Source of the DNA: CAKOSP01 sp964372145
GTDB lineage: Bacteria; Bacillota_I; Bacilli_A; RF39; UBA660
DNA length: 12,532 nucleotides
Direction: 5' to 3'
Assembly: GCA_964372145.1 (NCBI GenBank)
Contig: CAYJPM010000030.1
Span: 1 to 12,532 of the forward strand
Shown: positions 5,834 through 12,532 of the stretch, piece after piece
How positions within the stretch are numbered: position 1 is the stretch's first letter
How the letters are laid out: each line of letters starts with the position of its first letter
Position numbers and translations under genes: made by a program
Notes under the pieces: generated by a model
Told to the model about the DNA's origin: nothing
Databases searched by the model: none
Seen by the model: the letters and a program-made list of their open reading frames with translations, nothing else

Positions 5834-5864
5834 TATAAAAATAATATTTATAAGGGTGATTTAT

Positions 5865-6287
5865 TTGATAATTAATTATACAACAAAAGAAAGAGACTTA
5901 CTTTCTAGAATAATGAGAGCTGAAGCAGTAGGCGAAGGCGATAAAGGTATGCTTATGGTTGGAAATGTAGTTGTTAATAGAGTTTTAGCAGACTGTTTAA
6001 CATTTAAAGAAATAAATTCTATTACACAAGCTATTTATCAAGAAAATCAGTTTGCAGGAATAAATAGTTCTTTATTTCAAGCACATCCCACTACTAAAGA
6101 AAAATATTTAGCAAATAGAGTTATAAAAGGTGAATATTTTTGGCCAGCATCTAATGCTTTATGGTTTTATGCACCAGGATTAGATAAAGAATGTCTAGAG
6201 GAATTCTATGGACAATCATTAGTATCTAAATATAAAAAACATTGTTTTTATAATCCTAATCCAAAAGTGTGTAAAAGATATCATTAA
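5865..6287 (+). CDS. SleB/CwlJ-type cell wall hydrolase
   Basis: This protein belongs to the cell wall hydrolase family of SleB and CwlJ (PF07486), which cleaves peptidoglycan during spore germination or wall turnover. The opening LLSRIMRAEAVGEGDKGMLMVGNVVVNRV is the family hallmark; Glu20 in RAEA is the probable catalytic Glu. ITQAIYQENQFAGI and NALWFYAPGLD follow, and the whole protein is this one domain. I place the start at a TTG (5865), 5 bases after AAGGGTGA; the in-frame GTG at 5856 lies inside that ribosome site. It then has 140 residues and no signal peptide, as in CwlJ and unlike SleB. How it would reach the wall is unclear. It stands alone, divergent from the permease and convergent with enolase. 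Confidence 0.85.
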   Translation: MIINYTTKERDLLSRIMRAEAVGEGDKGMLMVGNVVVNRVLADCLTFKEINSITQAIYQENQFAGINSSLFQAHPTTKEKYLANRVIKGEYFWPASNALWFYAPGLDKECLEEFYGQSLVSKYKKHCFYNPNPKVCKRYH

Positions 6288-6316
6288 AAAAATAGTTTAT
6301 TTTTGTAAACTATTTT
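6285..6316. terminator. Bidirectional terminator between wall hydrolase and enolase
   Basis: AAAATAGTTTA (6289-6299) pairs with TAAACTATTTT (6306-6316), an 11-bp stem with a TTTTTG loop. A runs on the left serve the minus strand and T-rich sequence on the right serves the plus strand. The enolase stop codon lies inside the stem. Confidence 0.75.
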
Positions 6317-7523
6317 CTATTTCCATTAATCTATTATATTTAGTAATACGTTCTCCTCTAGACATTGAACCAGTTTTGATAAATTCAGTAGCATAACCTA
6401 TTGCTAAATCAGCTAAAACAGAATCTGTTGTTTCACCACTTCTATGCGACATGATACATTTATAACCATTTTTCTTAGCAGTTACAATTGTTTTTGTAAA
6501 TTCACTAACAGTACCTATTTGATTAGGTTTTAAAAGAATAGCATTACCAGCTTTTTTTTCTATAGCTTCTAATAAATATTTTTCATTTGAAACAAAGAAA
6601 TCATCTCCTACTATCATTACTTTGTTACCTATTAAATTTGTTAATACTGTTAAACTATCAAAGTCGTTTTCATCAAGTGGATCTTCAATACTTATTATTG
6701 GGTATTCATTTACTAATGATATATAATATTTAATTAAGTCATCACTACTTAAATTTTTATTATCTATTTCATACATTTTAGTTTCTTCATTATAAAATTC
6801 ACTTGCAGCACAATCTAAAGCTATAAAAACCTCTTTACCTGGAGTATAACCAGAATCACTTATTGCTTTAACAATATATTCTAAAGCTTCATTAGTATTT
6901 TTAAAATCAGGAGCATATCCACCTTCATCACCTACTGCAGTATTATAGTTATTATCAGAAAGTATTTTTTTTAACGTTATAAATATTTCACTTGCTACTC
7001 TAACTCTTTCAGTTATACCTTTAACTACTGGAACAATCATAAATTCTTGAATTTTAAGACTATTACCTGCATGTACACCACCATTAATAATATTAACCAT
7101 AGGTATAGGAATATTTAGTTTACCACCAGATAAAAATTCATATATTTCTTTATTATCATTTAAAGCTGCACATTTCAACGCTGCAATTGATACACCTAAC
7201 ATTGCATTAGCACCTAATTTAGATTTATTTTCAGTTCCATCTAATTCTAATAAAGTTTTATCAACTGTTAATAAATTAATTTCTTTTCCAACCAACGCAG
7301 GCTTAATAATATTATTAACATTATTAACAGCTTTTAAAACACCTTTACCATGATATCTACTTTTATCTTCATCTCTAAGTTCTAATGCTTCCCTAGAACC
7401 AGTAGAAGCACCAGATGGAACACCCGCTACTGCTGATATACCATTATCTAAAATCATTTTTACTTCTACAGTAGGATTACCTCTACTATCTAATATTTCT
7501 CTTGCTATAACATCTTTAATCAT
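6297..7523 (-). CDS. eno: Enolase (phosphopyruvate hydratase)
   Basis: Enolase converts 2-phosphoglycerate to phosphoenolpyruvate in glycolysis, in the cytoplasm. The ATG follows AGAGGTGT at about 7 bases. The N-terminal domain has AREILDSRGNPTVEV and PSGASTGSREALELRD (residues 36-51). The barrel has H151, E160 and E200 (VGDEGGYAP), the metal ligands D237, E280 (SIEDPLDEND) and D307 (VGDDFFVSN), and K332 in LLKPNQIGT. HRSGET follows at 360-365. All key catalytic residues are therefore present. It has 408 residues against the usual 430 or so, with a shortened segment near residue 122. Some motifs (HAGNSLKIQEF, DCAASEFY, SRGER) look more like archaeal enolases than typical bacterial ones. It is a single gene with its own promoter, so it may be either the only enolase or a divergent second copy. 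Confidence 0.96.
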   Translation of the reverse strand: MIKDVIAREILDSRGNPTVEVKMILDNGISAVAGVPSGASTGSREALELRDEDKSRYHGKGVLKAVNNVNNIIKPALVGKEINLLTVDKTLLELDGTENKSKLGANAMLGVSIAALKCAALNDNKEIYEFLSGGKLNIPIPMVNIINGGVHAGNSLKIQEFMIVPVVKGITERVRVASEIFITLKKILSDNNYNTAVGDEGGYAPDFKNTNEALEYIVKAISDSGYTPGKEVFIALDCAASEFYNEETKMYEIDNKNLSSDDLIKYYISLVNEYPIISIEDPLDENDFDSLTVLTNLIGNKVMIVGDDFFVSNEKYLLEAIEKKAGNAILLKPNQIGTVSEFTKTIVTAKKNGYKCIMSHRSGETTDSVLADLAIGYATEFIKTGSMSRGERITKYNRLMEIENSLQK

Positions 7524-7548
7524 TTAAAAACACCTCTTTACATATATT

Positions 7549-7577
7549 ATTATATCTAAATTAAAAATATATAACAA
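7549..7577 (-). promoter_or_regulatory. Sigma-A promoter of enolase
   Basis: On the minus strand, TTGTTA (7577-7572) and TATAAT (7554-7549) are separated by 17 bases. The predicted start is about 20 bases before the enolase ATG at 7523. Confidence 0.7.
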
Positions 7578-7582
7578 TAAAT

Positions 7583-7606
7583 AAAAAAAAGTGTTTACAC
7601 ACTTTT
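7583..7606 (-). terminator. Intrinsic terminator of the DUF308 gene
   Basis: On the minus strand, AAAAGTGT (7606-7599) pairs with ACACTTTT (7594-7587) around a GTAA (GNRA) tetraloop, followed by four more U. It overlaps the DUF308 stop codon and lies just before the enolase promoter. Confidence 0.8.
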
Positions 7607-8186
7607 ACCAAAATATTTTCATTATTTCTTTAGATCTTTTTCTAAAAAGAATTGTATCTGACATTTTAAGCACAGAAGAAACTATTATAAATATACCAAT
7701 AATTCTAGTAATTAACATATTAGCAAATGGGTTAGCATTTATTAATATACCTAATATTACTAACATAATACCATTAGCTAGTACTACATACCAAGATTCT
7801 TCTTGTCCTTTTTTAAGCCATAATGAGTAGTTAATTTTAACAGCACCACTAATAATTATATATATTCCTAAACATGTTATAACAAAATTAATTAATGCAT
7901 ATGGATAAACAATTAAAAGTATACCTATTATACCTACTATTACACTAAATGCAATATTAAGTGAATATAGTTTAGCTCCATCTCTTGTAAAGAAATTAAA
8001 TATTAAACTACCAGCATATAATAAAAATAATATACCAAGTATAACACCCATAAATTTATTACTAAAATTAGGATCAAATAACATAACAATACCAAATATT
8101 ATAAGTAACACTTCTACAAGTATACTAATAAGTATCATTAAATTAAATCTTCTTTCAACTATTTCTTGTGTCTCTCTTTGAATCAT
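7605..8186 (-). CDS. DUF308/HdeD-like six-helix membrane protein
   Basis: This protein of 193 residues is almost entirely six membrane helices arranged as three similar hairpins. Each has the DUF308 pattern of a Gly-rich helix, then a short loop with Asn/Tyr-Pro, then a second helix. Examples are VEVLLIIFGIVMLFDPNF, FSVIVGIIGILLIVYPYAL and ANGIMLVILGILINANPFA. The family includes HdeD, a membrane protein linked to acid resistance in enterobacteria, but most members have no known function. The ATG follows AGAGGAT with 7 bases spacing. It has its own strong promoter, which overlaps that of the divergent FemAB gene, so the two may be coordinated. Substrate or partner is unknown. A link to envelope stress would be inference. 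Confidence 0.85.
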   Translation of the reverse strand: MIQRETQEIVERRFNLMILISILVEVLLIIFGIVMLFDPNFSNKFMGVILGILFLLYAGSLIFNFFTRDGAKLYSLNIAFSVIVGIIGILLIVYPYALINFVITCLGIYIIISGAVKINYSLWLKKGQEESWYVVLANGIMLVILGILINANPFANMLITRIIGIFIIVSSVLKMSDTILFRKRSKEIMKIFW

Positions 8187-8207
8187 TTACATCATCCTCT
8201 AAATATA

Positions 8208-8236
8208 ATTATACACATAAATATATCTATAGTCAA
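8208..8236 (-). promoter_or_regulatory. Sigma-A promoter of the DUF308 gene
   Basis: On the minus strand, TTGACT (8236-8231) and TATAAT (8213-8208) are separated by 17 bases, a near-perfect match. The -35 box overlaps that of the divergent FemAB promoter. Confidence 0.8.
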
Positions 8237-8258
8237 ATACTAATGTTTATGCTATAAT
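8230..8258 (+). promoter_or_regulatory. Extended -10 promoter of the FemAB gene
   Basis: TATAAT (8253-8258) is preceded by TGC. TAGTCA (8230-8235), four of six -35 bases, lies 17 bases upstream and overlaps the opposing -35 box. The start near 8265 lies downstream of an in-frame ATG at 8259, which excludes that ATG as a start. Confidence 0.7.
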
Positions 8259-8279
8259 ATGACTAAAAAAGGAGTAACT

Positions 8280-9497
8280 ATGTATATAAAAGAAATAGAT
8301 ATACAAACATTTAATGAATATACTAAAAATCATATTAATTCTAACTACACTCAAACCTTAAACTATGCTATGTTAATGGGAGAATATGGTTATGATTTTG
8401 ACTTAATAGGCTTCTATGAAGATAATATTCTAAAATGTGCTTCTTTAATACTACTTAAAAATATAAAAGGCATAAATTATGGTTATGCACCAAAAGGTTT
8501 TTTAATAGATTACAAAGATAACAATTTATTAAAAAATTTCACTCAACATCTAATAGATTTCTATTATGAAAAAGAAGTTGCATTTATAAAAATAAATCCA
8601 GAAATAATAATTGGTAATATAAATAATAAAACATATATTAATACTAGAAATTCTAATACTCATATTATAAATAACTTAACTGAACTAGGATATAATAAAC
8701 TAAAAGATAATTTTTATTTTGAAGCAATGTTTCCTAGATTTAACGCTATTATAGATTTAACAGAATTTAAATCATATAATTTAAGAAAAAACACTAAAAA
8801 TAAAGTAAAAAAATCTTCTAGAAAAGGTTTAGAAGCATCTATAGCATCAATAAACGATATTAAATACTTCAATAAATTTCTTAATAACAACAATGAATTT
8901 TATAGAGATTTTTACAATACATATTCTAAAACAAATGATGCTGAAATTATGTTAATAACTGTTGATAACCATAAGTTTTTACAAAATTCTCAAGAAAAAT
9001 ACATAAAAGAAAATGAATATAATATATTACTTAATAATAAAATGATTAAAGCTAGTCATACAAAAAACATTAATCATAAAATGAATTCTGATTTAGCTCT
9101 TCTTTCTTATAAAAAAGATATTCTAGAAGCAACTAAATTAATTGAAGATAAAAAAGAATTAGTATTAGCTATTGCTCTTATAGTTAAAAATAATGATAAA
9201 GTAAAAGTTATAGCATCATCATTTAACAAAAATTATAAAAGATACAACGCTAATTACTTCTTATATTACAGTATTATAAAACACTATTCTAAAACACATA
9301 CTGAATTGGATTTAAATGGTATATCTGGTGACTTATCAAAAAAATCACCATTTAAAGGACTTAATGATTTTAAATTAGGATTTAATCCAAAATTATATGA
9401 ATATATTGGAGAATTTGATTTAGTTATTGAACCTAAAGCATATAAATACTTATTGAAACAAAATTTACTAGGTAAAGAATTCCAAAAAAAATATTAA
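8280..9497 (+). CDS. FemAB-family peptidoglycan bridge aminoacyltransferase
   Basis: FemABX proteins add amino acids from aminoacyl-tRNA to the stem peptide of lipid II, building the peptidoglycan cross-bridge on the inner face of the membrane. The N-terminal part has NYTQTLNYAMLMGEYGYDF and GINYGYAPKGFLIDYKDN, the family's QT and PKG blocks near residues 26 and 68. Then come PRFNAIIDLTEF and a basic RKNTKNKVKKSSRKG run. The middle (DILEATKLIEDKKEL) is helical, where FemA has its coiled-coil arm. The C-terminal GNAT-like half ends with LDLNGISGDLSKKSPFKGLNDFKLGF and YIGEFDLVIEP, both typical. The ATG at 8280 follows AAGGAG by 5 bases, giving 405 residues, normal for the family. Which amino acid it adds is not shown. 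It supports a cell with a branched wall. Confidence 0.9.
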   Translation: MYIKEIDIQTFNEYTKNHINSNYTQTLNYAMLMGEYGYDFDLIGFYEDNILKCASLILLKNIKGINYGYAPKGFLIDYKDNNLLKNFTQHLIDFYYEKEVAFIKINPEIIIGNINNKTYINTRNSNTHIINNLTELGYNKLKDNFYFEAMFPRFNAIIDLTEFKSYNLRKNTKNKVKKSSRKGLEASIASINDIKYFNKFLNNNNEFYRDFYNTYSKTNDAEIMLITVDNHKFLQNSQEKYIKENEYNILLNNKMIKASHTKNINHKMNSDLALLSYKKDILEATKLIEDKKELVLAIALIVKNNDKVKVIASSFNKNYKRYNANYFLYYSIIKHYSKTHTELDLNGISGDLSKKSPFKGLNDFKLGFNPKLYEYIGEFDLVIEPKAYKYLLKQNLLGKEFQKKY

Positions 9498-9518
9498 GAA
9501 TTAATCTTAATATTTTTT
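9486..9518. terminator. Bidirectional terminator between FemAB gene and surface protein
   Basis: A 14-bp A/T-rich stem (9486-9499 with 9505-9518) closes on an ATTAA loop. A run on the left and T run on the right serve both converging genes. It overlaps both stop codons. Confidence 0.75.
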
Positions 9519-11145
9519 ATTGGACTACATAAGGATCATCCCATGTACCAGAACCTGTAACTTCAATATCAGATTTAAGTGATATTACAGGACGAATTGA
9601 GTTTATTGAAACGGCATGAACTGATGAAAAATCAGAGTGATTAACAGACAAAGTATATAATTTTCTTTCAGCCGAGTTATATTTATTAGGGGGAGTATAA
9701 CTTCTATAAAAAGGAGACATAGAATGATAATCAACATCAGGAACATATAAATAAGTTTCTTTATTATATTTTACGTGTACGTTTCCTGCCATTGATATCT
9801 CATCAGCTGTTAATAATGCTATTGGATAAGTAAGTCCACCATTTCCATTTATTTCATCATCTACGGTAAAAGCATCATTCTTAGTTGGGCACTCCAGAGT
9901 AGGATTATTATTAGTTACAATTCTTATATATGAACCAAAATAAATATTAGCCTCAACATCATTAGTTACAATTTCATTTCCATTAGAATCCAAATACATT
10001 GTTCTATCATTACAATAAATTGAATCAGTTATATAATCATTAAAACTCAACAAATTAGAGTTGTACCAATTATCAATTACATTTTTGATATAACTACTTT
10101 CAGAAAAACCATGAAAACTAACAGAGTCATACATGTACCCAGCATATATAGCATAAGAAGATTTATTTGTATAATAAGCAGCGCCTATTGTCACATCCAT
10201 TTCATAAGGTATTACTTTTTGTGCTTCTGTTGGTGCCGTCGATCCTGAATAAATCATTCTAATTGAACCATCTCCATTTATTCTTACAATTCTCCAGTAA
10301 AATCCTGCAAAAGATACCCAATTATTATCAACTGCTCCTCTATAATAATAACTAGTTCCATAATCATCCTGAGCAGCAAATAAACCTTCGTTAGTTATAG
10401 CTACTTCATTAAAATTAGGTGTCGATTTGTTTTTTATTGCAACTATTTCCTCGCTAGTATAACCTAAGTTACCTAATGTTAAATCGGCAACAACAAATTT
10501 ATCTCCCTGCAACATTAATTTTCCTCCAAATTCCTTACCTTCATTTAAAGTTTGATCAGAATCTAAATTTATAAATGTTAGTTTAATATTCCATTCATGT
10601 GTTGTATTATCTGGATGTGTTGCTGATATAGGCATATTTTCTTTTATAGGTATTAATCCAGTATACGTTGTTACATCAAAACCATTAATAGTTTCTCCTG
10701 TTAAAGCATCAGTTGTTGTTACATAAGTTAAACCTTCTAAAGAAGTTATTTCATTACCTTCATTATCAAACACTTCAAGTATTAATTCTGGTGTACTTGA
10801 ATTTTGTGTATATACATAATTATTTTCACTAATATAATAATAAACAAAATATTCATCACTTACTACTTCTTGCGTAGATGATGATGTAAGTGTAGCAGCT
10901 GAAGTAGTTTCACCACTTAAACTACCAGAGCCATCTGCAAAATTATCTAAAGATGATACTAAATTTATTGGTGTACCTGGTGTAAATTGTAATCTTGATT
11001 CTTTTTCTCCAGTTATACTTGTATCAGTTATCGCAGGTGTTCCAACACCCCCTACAAAGTATGCAAAAGAAAATCCTATTAATGCAAGTAACACTACTGC
11101 TATAACAATTAAAGACACATTTCTTTTATTCAAAACTATTTCCAT
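9517..11145 (-). CDS. SipW-type/TasA-like anchored surface protein with DUF6273-like C-terminal domain
   Basis: The ATG at 11145 (MEIVLNKRNVSL, 542 residues) is chosen; AAAGGTGG lies 5 bases upstream and overlaps the in-frame GTG at 11154. Residues 10-30 are a hydrophobic segment ending in GFSFAYFVGG, which resembles SipW-dependent (TasA/camelysin-type) signal sequences. A beta-rich part follows, ending in THEWNIKLTFINLDSDQTLNEGK (about 182-204), also TasA-like. Residues about 261-296 (DDYGTSYYYRGAV, VSFAGFYWRIVRINGDGS) and the C-terminus (SIRPVISLKSD, GSGTWDDPYVV) match a DUF6273-like domain common in surface proteins of gut Firmicutes. The predicted location is outside the membrane, anchored or in fibres. 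Ligand and function are unknown. It follows a tandem paralog and has its own promoter. No SipW peptidase gene is in the window. Confidence 0.82.
   Translation of the reverse strand: MEIVLNKRNVSLIVIAVVLLALIGFSFAYFVGGVGTPAITDTSITGEKESRLQFTPGTPINLVSSLDNFADGSGSLSGETTSAATLTSSSTQEVVSDEYFVYYYISENNYVYTQNSSTPELILEVFDNEGNEITSLEGLTYVTTTDALTGETINGFDVTTYTGLIPIKENMPISATHPDNTTHEWNIKLTFINLDSDQTLNEGKEFGGKLMLQGDKFVVADLTLGNLGYTSEEIVAIKNKSTPNFNEVAITNEGLFAAQDDYGTSYYYRGAVDNNWVSFAGFYWRIVRINGDGSIRMIYSGSTAPTEAQKVIPYEMDVTIGAAYYTNKSSYAIYAGYMYDSVSFHGFSESSYIKNVIDNWYNSNLLSFNDYITDSIYCNDRTMYLDSNGNEIVTNDVEANIYFGSYIRIVTNNNPTLECPTKNDAFTVDDEINGNGGLTYPIALLTADEISMAGNVHVKYNKETYLYVPDVDYHSMSPFYRSYTPPNKYNSAERKLYTLSVNHSDFSSVHAVSINSIRPVISLKSDIEVTGSGTWDDPYVVQ
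10538..10799. repeat. Direct repeat, copy 1, shared by the two surface protein genes
   Basis: This 262-base segment aligns without indels to 12271-12532, offset 1733. By hand count there are 16 mismatches, about 94% identity, and the last 55 bases (10745-10799) are identical. It encodes the beta-rich segment from TPELILEV to LNEGK. Confidence 0.85.
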
Positions 11146-11169
11146 ATTAGCCACCTTTATTATATAAGT

Positions 11170-11198
11170 ATTATATCAACTAAAAAAATATATTACAA
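11170..11198 (-). promoter_or_regulatory. Sigma-A promoter of the complete surface protein gene
   Basis: On the minus strand, TTGTAA (11198-11193) and TATAAT (11175-11170) are separated by 17 bases, with TGA before the -10. It begins directly after the upstream terminator, so this paralog is independently transcribed. Confidence 0.75.
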
Positions 11199-11199
11199 T

Positions 11200-11219
11200 A
11201 AAAAAAGCGTAAAACGCTT
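11200..11219 (-). terminator. Intrinsic terminator of the right-edge surface protein gene
   Basis: On the minus strand, AAGCGT (11219-11214) pairs with ACGCTT (11210-11205) around TTT, followed by five U (11204-11200). The 75-base leader between the stop codon (11295) and this hairpin holds no other feature I can support. Confidence 0.78.
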
Positions 11220-11294
11220 CCTTACAAACTCTTTTATCTACGGGAATTTTTATTTTCTCACACTATTTAACCAAGAGTCTTTATATAATATATT

Positions 11295-12532
11295 TTACTC
11301 AACTACATATGGGTCATTCCATGTACCTGAACCAGACACAGAAGTGACTGATTTTAATGAAATAACTGGACGGATTCCATAAGTATTAGATATTGGCATA
11401 CCACCTACATAACCATTATTGTATACAGCATAATTATAATAAACATGTCCTACATATATATTCGGAGACATATTCCAATAATGAGAACCAGTATTCAAAT
11501 AAAATGCTGTATTATTCTCACCATCGTGTCCTCCAGCAAACGCAGCTTCATCAGCAGTAAGCAGACCTATCGGATAAGTTAAAACTCCAGTTCCATTTAT
11601 ATCATCATCTACAGTAAAAGCATCACTTTTTAATGGACATTCCAATGAAGGAGAATTTAAAGTAATAATTCTAACATATGAACCATAATAATACGTACTA
11701 GAACCAATTCCAGTTAAAGCAGTTTCTCCACCGCTGCTAGTGTAGGTAGAACGATCATTACAAAATATGGAGTCAGAAATATATTCGCTATAATTTAGTA
11801 AATTAGCACCGTACCAATTATCAACAGTTAACTTAGTAGAATTTGATGTACTATTACCATGTCTCTCTCCAGGAGTATACATATACCCTAAATATTCAAT
11901 AGAAGAAACGCTATTATGATACACAGATGATCCTATATAATTATTACTACCTGTCATCACAACTTTTTGAGATTCAATAGGAGCAGTTTCTCCTGAATAT
12001 ATAATTCTAACTGAGCCATCACCATTAATTCTAACTATTCTCCAATAAAATCCAGCAAATGATACCCAGTTATTATCAACTGCTCCTCTATAATAATAAC
12101 TTGTTCCATAATCATCTTGAGTGGAAAACATACCTTCATTAGTTGTAGTTACTGAACTAAAATCAGGTTCAGACTTTGATTCTATAGAACTAATTCCACC
12201 ATTATCCGCTATTACTTTGTCATAAAAAAGATAGCCTTGTGTTAATACAAGATCACCTGTAAACGTTTTACCTTCATTTAAAGTTTGATCTGCATCTAAA
12301 TTTATAAATGTTAACTTTATATTCCATTCATGAGTTGTATTGTCTGGGTGTGTTGCTGATATAGGCATATTATCTTTTATAGGTATTAATCCAGTATATG
12401 TTGTTACATCAAAACCATTTATTGTCTCACCTGTTAAAGCATCTGTTGTTGTTACATAAGTTAAACCTTCTAAAGATGTTATTTCATTACCTTCATTATC
12501 AAACACTTCAAGTATTAATTCTGGTGTACTTG
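11295..12532 (-). CDS. Paralogous surface protein with DUF6273-like domain (5' end beyond window)
   Basis: The frame is open to the right edge, so the signal region and start are missing. The visible part begins in the same segment as residues 118 onward of the neighbouring protein (STPELILEVFDNEG). It shares THEWNIKLTFINLDADQTLNEGK and the block DDYGTSYYYRGAV...RINGDGS, and ends in IRPVISLKS and GSGTWNDPYVV. Between these anchors it differs: GDLVLTQGYLFYDKVIADNG replaces the neighbour's GGKLMLQ segment. The last variable part, between LLTADEAAFAGG and GIRPVI, is rich in Tyr, Asn, Ser and Gly. It probably has the same anchor and outside location as its neighbour, but that part lies outside the window. 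Its terminator lies at 11200-11219. An internal GTG at 12506 is not the start, since the paralog reads through it. Confidence 0.82.
   Translation of the reverse strand, partial: STPELILEVFDNEGNEITSLEGLTYVTTTDALTGETINGFDVTTYTGLIPIKDNMPISATHPDNTTHEWNIKLTFINLDADQTLNEGKTFTGDLVLTQGYLFYDKVIADNGGISSIESKSEPDFSSVTTTNEGMFSTQDDYGTSYYYRGAVDNNWVSFAGFYWRIVRINGDGSVRIIYSGETAPIESQKVVMTGSNNYIGSSVYHNSVSSIEYLGYMYTPGERHGNSTSNSTKLTVDNWYGANLLNYSEYISDSIFCNDRSTYTSSGGETALTGIGSSTYYYGSYVRIITLNSPSLECPLKSDAFTVDDDINGTGVLTYPIGLLTADEAAFAGGHDGENNTAFYLNTGSHYWNMSPNIYVGHVYYNYAVYNNGYVGGMPISNTYGIRPVISLKSVTSVSGSGTWNDPYVVE
12271..12532. repeat. Direct repeat, copy 2, shared by the two surface protein genes
   Basis: This is the second copy of the 262-base repeat at 10538-10799. 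It reaches the right edge, and the final 55 bases are identical in both copies, so the repeat probably continues outside the window. Confidence 0.85.

Noticed and set aside
7591..7830. Plus-strand open frame of 79 residues
   Set aside because: It is the antisense of the DUF308 gene end and begins inside its terminator hairpin.
11228..11278. ACTCTT and AAGAGT inverted repeat after the right-edge surface gene
   Set aside because: The 6-bp arms are separated by almost 40 bases with no supporting structure; the real terminator is at 11200-11219.
1..12532. CRISPR arrays, insertion sequences or rRNA
   Set aside because: No regularly spaced repeats, transposase motifs or rRNA signatures were seen on either strand.

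Overview
This is a very AT-rich, gene-dense bacterial window. It reads with the standard code: the tRNA-Trp has a CCA anticodon, Trp is encoded by TGG, and long frames such as enolase contain no internal TGA. Shine-Dalgarno sites are strong, and most promoters are sigma-A-like with TATAAT, often as an extended TGnTATAAT. A FemAB-type peptidoglycan branching enzyme and a SleB/CwlJ-type wall hydrolase imply a walled Firmicutes cell. My guess is a small-genome, gut-type lineage near the Mollicutes/Bacilli border (RF39-like). That is an inference from composition and gene families, not a proof. The 32-base run of N points to a draft or metagenomic scaffold.

Left part (1-3450) looks accessory. A membrane-anchored protein with an RsgI-like anti-sigma domain and an InlB B-repeat runs off the left edge on the minus strand. 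Its leader carries a promoter, a hairpin and an intrinsic terminator arranged like an attenuator. Divergent from it is a small XRE-type regulator with a perfect inverted-repeat operator candidate upstream. Then, on the minus strand, come a short SSB with an unknown 106-residue protein, and a two-gene unit made of a small RipA-like membrane protein followed by a ThsB-like TIR protein. The TIR gene is interrupted by the assembly gap. The pair is a candidate anti-phage signalling module and lies directly downstream of the 3' end of tRNA-Trp.

Middle part (3450-9500) is housekeeping-like: tRNA-Trp, a DUF5412-like membrane protein, an APC amino-acid permease, a divergent cell-wall hydrolase, an enolase with archaeal-like motifs, a DUF308/HdeD-like membrane protein, and a divergent FemAB family protein. 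Genes are mostly single transcription units with their own promoters, separated by bidirectional terminators at convergent ends. No stretch longer than about 210 bases lacks a gene.

Right part (9517-12532) holds two tandem paralogous surface proteins on the minus strand. The first to be transcribed is cut by the right edge. The complete copy has a SipW-dependent/TasA-like N-terminal anchor, both copies share a beta-rich middle, and both end in a DUF6273-like C-terminal domain. The middle segment is nearly identical in DNA between copies, while the C-terminal region differs strongly. That mosaic pattern suggests gene conversion plus diversification of the exposed domain.
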